Below are positions 59,786-64,000 of a stretch of DNA of 64,000 bases, piece after piece; the first letter of the stretch is position 1, and each line of letters starts with the position of its first letter. The notes under the pieces are model-generated. The model was given only the letters and a program-made list of their open reading frames with translations. It was not told the DNA's origin and searched no databases. The DNA is taken from the NCBI RefSeq assembly GCF_002216065.1, contig NZ_CP022282.1, forward strand, positions 2,356,001 through 2,420,000. Reading direction: 5' to 3'. A program made the position numbers and the translations under genes. The DNA comes from Chryseobacterium sp. T16E-39. GTDB taxonomy: Bacteria; Bacteroidota; Bacteroidia; Flavobacteriales; Weeksellaceae.

Positions 59786-61114
59786 TTACTGTGCTCTCAT
59801 TCTGTTAAACTCATTGATCACCTCATGATGTGTCACTGTTTTATCTTTAAAATAAGTAACAAAATGTTGCTTCTCTTCTTCTGTAGCCCCCATCTGATTT
59901 AAAATATTCAGTAAATGCATTTTCATATGACCTTTCTGAATCCCTGTTGTCACTAAGGAACGTAAAGCACCAAAGTTCTGCGCTAACCCGGAAACAGCAA
60001 GAATACTCATTAGTTCCTGAGCAGATGGTTTTCCAAGAAGTGCAAGAGAGAATTTTACTAGTGGATGAAGATTGGTTAACCCTCCTACCACACCAACCGA
60101 TATCGGAAGATCAATCCAAAACCTAAAAATCCCGTTATCTGTAGTACAATGAGTTAACGACCTGTATTGTCCATCTCTTGCGGCATATGCATGTGCGCAA
60201 GCTTCGGTAGCTCTAAAGTCATTTCCGGTTGCTATCACCACAGCATCTACTCCATTCATGACCCCCTTGTTATGAGTAGTCGCACGAAATGGCTCAATTT
60301 CAGCAATCGTAACTGCCTGCTTAAACTTTCTTGCAAATTCCTCATTTGAAATTCCACTATCGTCTTTTAGATCATCAATTTTACAGGAAACCTCAGCTCT
60401 AACCACACAGTCAGGGGTAAAATTGGAAAGAATATTCATCACAATCTGTAAGGAATCTTTTTCTTCCTGAGTAAAATCTTCTTCTTTAGCAACTTCTTCT
60501 TTCAGTGTTTTTCCAAATTGCTCGAGACAAGAATTAATAAAATTAGCCCCCATAGAATCCACTGTATCAAAGCTGGCTTTCAATTGATAATAATTAGCCA
60601 TATCAGCTGTCTTATCTATCAGTTTGATATCTAAGATTCCGCCGCCACGATTCCTCATATTGGCAGTTATTGCCTCAGTAGCTTCAAATAATTTTTTCTT
60701 TAATTTAAAATTGAAAAAATGTAATAATTTATGAGATTCTATATTGAATATAAAGTGAGTATGACCCAGTTTTTCGGTGTTGATAATGGTTGTTCTAAAA
60801 CCTCCTTTATCGATCCAGAATTTAGCGGCTTTAGAAGCTGCTGCTACTACAGAACTTTCTTCTACAGCCATTGGTAACGCGATCAGTTTACCATCTATTA
60901 AAAAATTCGGAGCAATTCCATATGGCATATAAAAATTGGAAATGGTGTTCTCAGAAAATTCGTCATGAAGTTTCTGAAGCTCTGTATTATCGTTCCAATA
61001 TTGCTGTAATATATTTTGATATTCCTGGTTCCCGTCAAGGTATTCATTAACGAGCCAGTCCATTTTCCCTTGTTTTGTAAGCTTGGAAAAACCTTCAATC
61101 GGTTGATGATTCAT
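59786..61114 (-). CDS. Hydroxymethylglutaryl-CoA reductase, class II type
   Basis: 442 aa. Signatures: IDGKLIALPMAVEESSVVAA (catalytic Glu), HNKGVMNGVDAVVIATGND (catalytic Lys and nearby), and VGGLTNLHPLVKFSLALLG with the C-terminal helices. Class II enzymes interconvert HMG-CoA and mevalonate; flavobacteria use the mevalonate route to isoprenoids, so biosynthesis is likely. First gene of an operon with the 51-aa and DUF423 membrane-protein genes. Confidence 0.92.
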   Translation of the reverse strand: MNHQPIEGFSKLTKQGKMDWLVNEYLDGNQEYQNILQQYWNDNTELQKLHDEFSENTISNFYMPYGIAPNFLIDGKLIALPMAVEESSVVAAASKAAKFWIDKGGFRTTIINTEKLGHTHFIFNIESHKLLHFFNFKLKKKLFEATEAITANMRNRGGGILDIKLIDKTADMANYYQLKASFDTVDSMGANFINSCLEQFGKTLKEEVAKEEDFTQEEKDSLQIVMNILSNFTPDCVVRAEVSCKIDDLKDDSGISNEEFARKFKQAVTIAEIEPFRATTHNKGVMNGVDAVVIATGNDFRATEACAHAYAARDGQYRSLTHCTTDNGIFRFWIDLPISVGVVGGLTNLHPLVKFSLALLGKPSAQELMSILAVSGLAQNFGALRSLVTTGIQKGHMKMHLLNILNQMGATEEEKQHFVTYFKDKTVTHHEVINEFNRMRAQ

Positions 61115-61260
61115 AGTATAACTTTAATGAACCGTAAATATAATGATTTTGGGACGTTATTCTGTTGATAACTTTATGTTAAAAAGGGTGACATTTCTCA
61201 ATTTTGGAATTACTTTTGAACTTAAATTCATACATTTAAATCAACAATACACCGTAATAA

Positions 61261-62520
61261 ATGAACTTTGACCGCCTGAAAGAGAAGCTTGAAATCCTTG
61301 CAGATGCAGCGAAATATGATGTTTCCTGCTCATCCAGTGGGGGAACAAGAAAGAATAAAAAGGGCGCTTTGGGAGACAGTTCCGCAAGCGGTATTTGTCA
61401 TACCTATACGGAAGATGGACGCTGCGTTTCACTTCTTAAAATTCTACTGACCAATCACTGCATTTATGATTGTGCATATTGCGTTTCGAGAAGTTCAAAT
61501 GATATCAAGAGAGCGGCTTTTACAGTAGAAGAAGTCGTAGATCTTACCATCAATTTTTATCGTCGAAATTATATCGAAGGTCTTTTCCTTAGCTCTGGTA
61601 TTTTTAAAAATGCAGATACCACTATGGAACGTTTGGTGAGAGTGGCAAAAAAATTACGTTTGGAAGAAAATTTTAACGGGTACATCCATTTAAAATCTAT
61701 TCCTGGTGCGAGTGATGAATTGATGGAAGAAGCAGCCTTATATGCAGACCGACTATCCATAAATCTGGAAATACCAACTGAAAGCGGATTGAAATTACTG
61801 GCTCCTGAAAAAAACAGAGCCGATATGATCAGCCCAATGCGGTATATTCAAAATGGGATTGCCCAATATAAGGATGAAAAGAAAATCTTCCGAAAAGTTC
61901 CAAAATTTGCTCCCGCCGGCCAGTCAACACAAATGATCGTAGGAGCAACCAATGAGAATGACCTTCAGATCATAAAGGTAGCAGATCATTTTTATAAAAA
62001 TTTCAATCTTAAAAGAGTGTATTATTCGGGATATGTTCCTGTCTTAGAAGATAAAAGGCTACCGTCCCTTACAACTGAAGTTCCCATGCTAAGGGAAAAC
62101 AGACTGTACCAGTCTGATTGGTTAATGAGATTTTATGGCTTTAAAGCAGAAGAAATTTTAGATCCGAATATTCCATTTTTGGATCTTGAAATCGATCCTA
62201 AATTAAGCTGGGCATTAAGAAATTTACAACAGTTCCCGGTAAATCTTCAAACCGCCGACTATCAAATGATTCTCAGGATTCCAGGAATTGGGTTAAAGAC
62301 GGCTAAAAAGATCGTACATGCAAGACGATTCCAGGTTTTAAATATGGAACATCTTACAAAATTAGGAGCAGCTGTTAACCGGGCTAAATATTTCATTGAT
62401 TTCAATTCTGGCAATATGTACCTGAGGTATCTTACAGATAAAAATTTCAGGAAGCTTTTAATTGGCGGCAGTGCTTCAAAGTTCCATAATCAGTTTTCAC
62501 AGCAGTTGAGCCTTTTTTAG
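61261..62520 (+). CDS. Putative DNA modification/repair radical SAM protein
   Basis: 419 aa. An N-terminal SSSGGTRKN segment with ICHTYTEDGRC precedes the radical-SAM cluster CIYDCAYC (Cys-x3-Cys-x2-Cys, ~67-74). The TIM-barrel part follows, and a helix-hairpin-helix DNA-binding element near the C-terminus (LRIPGIGLKTAKKIVHAR, ~340). This is the pattern of the SplB-like family annotated as a DNA modification/repair protein, and its partner (62575) is the matching DNA-metabolism gene. The reaction has not been shown, to my knowledge. Confidence 0.88.
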   Translation: MNFDRLKEKLEILADAAKYDVSCSSSGGTRKNKKGALGDSSASGICHTYTEDGRCVSLLKILLTNHCIYDCAYCVSRSSNDIKRAAFTVEEVVDLTINFYRRNYIEGLFLSSGIFKNADTTMERLVRVAKKLRLEENFNGYIHLKSIPGASDELMEEAALYADRLSINLEIPTESGLKLLAPEKNRADMISPMRYIQNGIAQYKDEKKIFRKVPKFAPAGQSTQMIVGATNENDLQIIKVADHFYKNFNLKRVYYSGYVPVLEDKRLPSLTTEVPMLRENRLYQSDWLMRFYGFKAEEILDPNIPFLDLEIDPKLSWALRNLQQFPVNLQTADYQMILRIPGIGLKTAKKIVHARRFQVLNMEHLTKLGAAVNRAKYFIDFNSGNMYLRYLTDKNFRKLLIGGSASKFHNQFSQQLSLF

Positions 62521-62523
62521 AAT

Positions 62524-62550
62524 TATTTAGATTCCTTCGGAATGACAAAT
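62524..62550. repeat. Single arm of the REP-like repeat
   Basis: TTTAGATTCCTTCGGAATGACAA (bases 62526-62548 include this) equals, with one mismatch, the arm of the palindromic repeat at 955-1021. It contains its own small palindrome ATTCC-TTC-GGAAT. It lies between the two partner genes. Confidence 0.65.
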
Positions 62551-62574
62551 AAAATGTAACACTATAGTATCTAA

Positions 62575-63333
62575 ATGACAACATTACTTTATGATGGAAG
62601 CTTTGATGGACTTTTAACTGCAGTATTTGAAGTATTTGAATACCGTTATAAAGATGTGGAAATAATCAGTAAAGGACGATTTCATCAGGAAAATATCTTT
62701 GCAGAAATTCACGATGTCATTACCCAGGGTGATAAAGCAGAAAGGGTTTTCAACAAATTAGAGCAAAATATAGGAAAGTCAGGAATTAATCAACTCCTAA
62801 AAGTCTACCTGTCAGAAGACCCCGGATCTGAACAGATTATACTATCCGCTATCAGGCAGTCTATACAATTACCTCAGGAAAACATTCTCCTAAACTATGC
62901 GGACCCGGATATTCTAAAAGTTTCAAAAATCTGTAAATCCGTAGATAGGGAAACCCATCGAATGACAGCTTTCGTAAGGTTTGAAAAAATGCAGGATGAT
63001 GTTTTCTTTGCTAAAATAGACCCCGATTTCAATGTACTTCCTTTGATCCGAAAACATTTTAAAGACCGCTACCAAGATCAAAAGTGGATGATCTATGACC
63101 TCAGAAGACATTACGGAATTTTATATGATCTTGAAAACTGTGATTTTTTTTATCCTGATGAAAAATTAAATTTAGAACAATATCAACAGAAGTTCCACGA
63201 TGAAGAAACTCAATACCAGAAGCTTTGGCAACGGTACTTTACGAAAACAAATATTGTAGAAAGGAAAAATTTGAAATTGCATATACAGCATGTTCCAAGA
63301 AGATATTGGAAGTATTTGACTGAAAAGACTTAG
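62575..63333 (+). CDS. TIGR03915-like DNA-metabolism protein (DUF4130)
   Basis: 252 aa, following the radical-SAM gene by 54 bp. The N-terminal TLLYDGSFDGLLTAVFEVFE is characteristic; later DDVFFAKIDPDFNVLPLIRK, WMIYDLRRHYGILYDLEN and the C-terminal HVPRRYWKYLTEK. The family is known only by its constant pairing with the radical-SAM protein and is assumed to act with it on DNA. Function not shown. Confidence 0.87.
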   Translation: MTTLLYDGSFDGLLTAVFEVFEYRYKDVEIISKGRFHQENIFAEIHDVITQGDKAERVFNKLEQNIGKSGINQLLKVYLSEDPGSEQIILSAIRQSIQLPQENILLNYADPDILKVSKICKSVDRETHRMTAFVRFEKMQDDVFFAKIDPDFNVLPLIRKHFKDRYQDQKWMIYDLRRHYGILYDLENCDFFYPDEKLNLEQYQQKFHDEETQYQKLWQRYFTKTNIVERKNLKLHIQHVPRRYWKYLTEKT

Positions 63334-63361
63334 TTTTAATTGTAAATACCTCACCTCCAGC

Positions 63362-64000
63362 ATGATCAGAAAGACTTCATTTATAATTATTTTAGCAATG
63401 ATTCTAAGTTGCAGGAACGACAAGCCTTCAGCAAAACTTATTACTGATCAGGTTAATTCAGAAAACTCCGTTCAAATCAATAAGGATAAAAATACCATCA
63501 GGGAAAGATTTTCTCCCCCAAATGGCTATACATGGGTAGATGAAAAATCAGATTCCTTTGGATATTTTATTGAAAATTTTAATCTGAAACCCTATGGGAG
63601 CCAGATTTTAAAATATGACGGAACACCTATATCAACCCAATCCCTTCACCAGGCTGTTTTTGATATTGACACAGGGAACAAAGATCTGCAACAGTGTGCG
63701 GATGCGGTCATTCGCTTACGGGCGGAATACTTATTCAAAACGAAAAAACTGGATGACATAAAATTCCATTTCACAAATGGGGATCTGGTGAGCTGGAACG
63801 ACTATAAAAACGGCGTAAGAGCTTTTGTAAATGGTAATATTGTAAGTTTCAGAAAAACGGCTCCCTTTGATGATTCTTATCAAAATTTCAAAAATTACCT
63901 GATACTCATTTTTAATTATGCAGGAACAATTTCCTTATATAAAGAAACAAAACCCATTACAGAAAATTCCGATTTAAAAACCGGAGTTATTTTAATTACT
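63362..64000 (+). CDS. DUF4846 family lipoprotein, 3' truncated
   Basis: 213 residues are read from ATG 63362 to the window end. Lipoprotein signal peptide SFIIILAMILSC with lipobox-type Cys (~17). Then a DUF4846-like body: RERFSPPNGYTWVD, SFGYFIENFNLKPYGSQIL, QCADAVIRLRAEYLF and FTNGDLVSWNDYKNG. The family is of unknown function. It starts 28 bp after the DNA-metabolism gene and may be in the same transcript. Confidence 0.85.
   Translation, partial: MIRKTSFIIILAMILSCRNDKPSAKLITDQVNSENSVQINKDKNTIRERFSPPNGYTWVDEKSDSFGYFIENFNLKPYGSQILKYDGTPISTQSLHQAVFDIDTGNKDLQQCADAVIRLRAEYLFKTKKLDDIKFHFTNGDLVSWNDYKNGVRAFVNGNIVSFRKTAPFDDSYQNFKNYLILIFNYAGTISLYKETKPITENSDLKTGVILIT

Noticed and set aside
1..64000. 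CRISPR arrays, prophage, integrases, insertion sequences
   Set aside because: No evenly spaced short direct repeats with unique spacers, and no transposase, integrase or phage structural genes were seen.

Overview
The window looks like a stretch of chromosome from Chryseobacterium or a close relative (Bacteroidota, Flavobacteriia). The evidence is the low GC, the -7 boxes of the Bacteroidetes form TAnnTTTG (with TTTG 19 bp upstream in the best cases), several proteins ending in type IX secretion (T9SS) sorting tails, a class II HMG-CoA reductase, and Chryseobacterium-style small peptides with MKNLKKLxRENLKxINGG leaders. I see no prophage, insertion sequence, CRISPR array or rRNA operon. One tRNA (Cys) is present. 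The first gene (TolC-like) and the last (DUF4846 lipoprotein) are cut by the window edges.

Layout. 1-4.85 kb: end of an efflux outer-membrane gene, miaA, yicC, gmk and nadA. 4.85-6.53 kb: seven tandem minus-strand genes for short Cys-rich, leader-bearing peptides. 6.8-12.1 kb: threonine operon (leader peptide/attenuator, thrA fusion, thrB, thrC) followed by folB. 12.2-15.7 kb: DUF4403 protein, RDD protein, tRNA-Cys and a TPR/HTH regulator. 16-26 kb: large secreted proteins (a reprolysin-like metalloprotease, an SGNH/PKD protein, a surface protein and a 1255-aa repeat protein). 26-27.5 kb: a mostly non-coding stretch with one convincing short membrane-protein gene. 27.5-33.4 kb: polytopic membrane protein, aroC, two thioredoxin-fold proteins, DUF1232 protein and a eukaryote-like OPRT-ODCase fusion. 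33.4-41.5 kb: degenerate M1-peptidase/beta-barrel protein, two small T9SS cargo proteins and a large outer-membrane protein. 41.6-64 kb: dusB, deoC with an Lrp regulator, trmD with an NADH dehydrogenase, GH25 lysozyme, alpha/beta hydrolase, AraC regulator with a siderophore-interacting protein, ABC-F, oxidoreductase, peroxiredoxin, MscS, sucC, HMG-CoA reductase with a tiny membrane-protein gene, and a radical-SAM/DNA-metabolism pair.

Most of the window is ordinary housekeeping. The parts most likely to repay attention are the orphan peptide array (4854-6525), which has no modification or export gene beside it; the Thr/Ile-rich attenuator before thrA; the UMP-synthase-like fusion; an inverted repeat spanning the peroxiredoxin -7 box; near-zero spacing between -7 boxes and start codons at aroC and dusB, suggesting leaderless mRNAs; and two short membrane-protein genes (26123-26290 and 59629-59784). 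All functions are inferred by reading the sequence; no database search was run.
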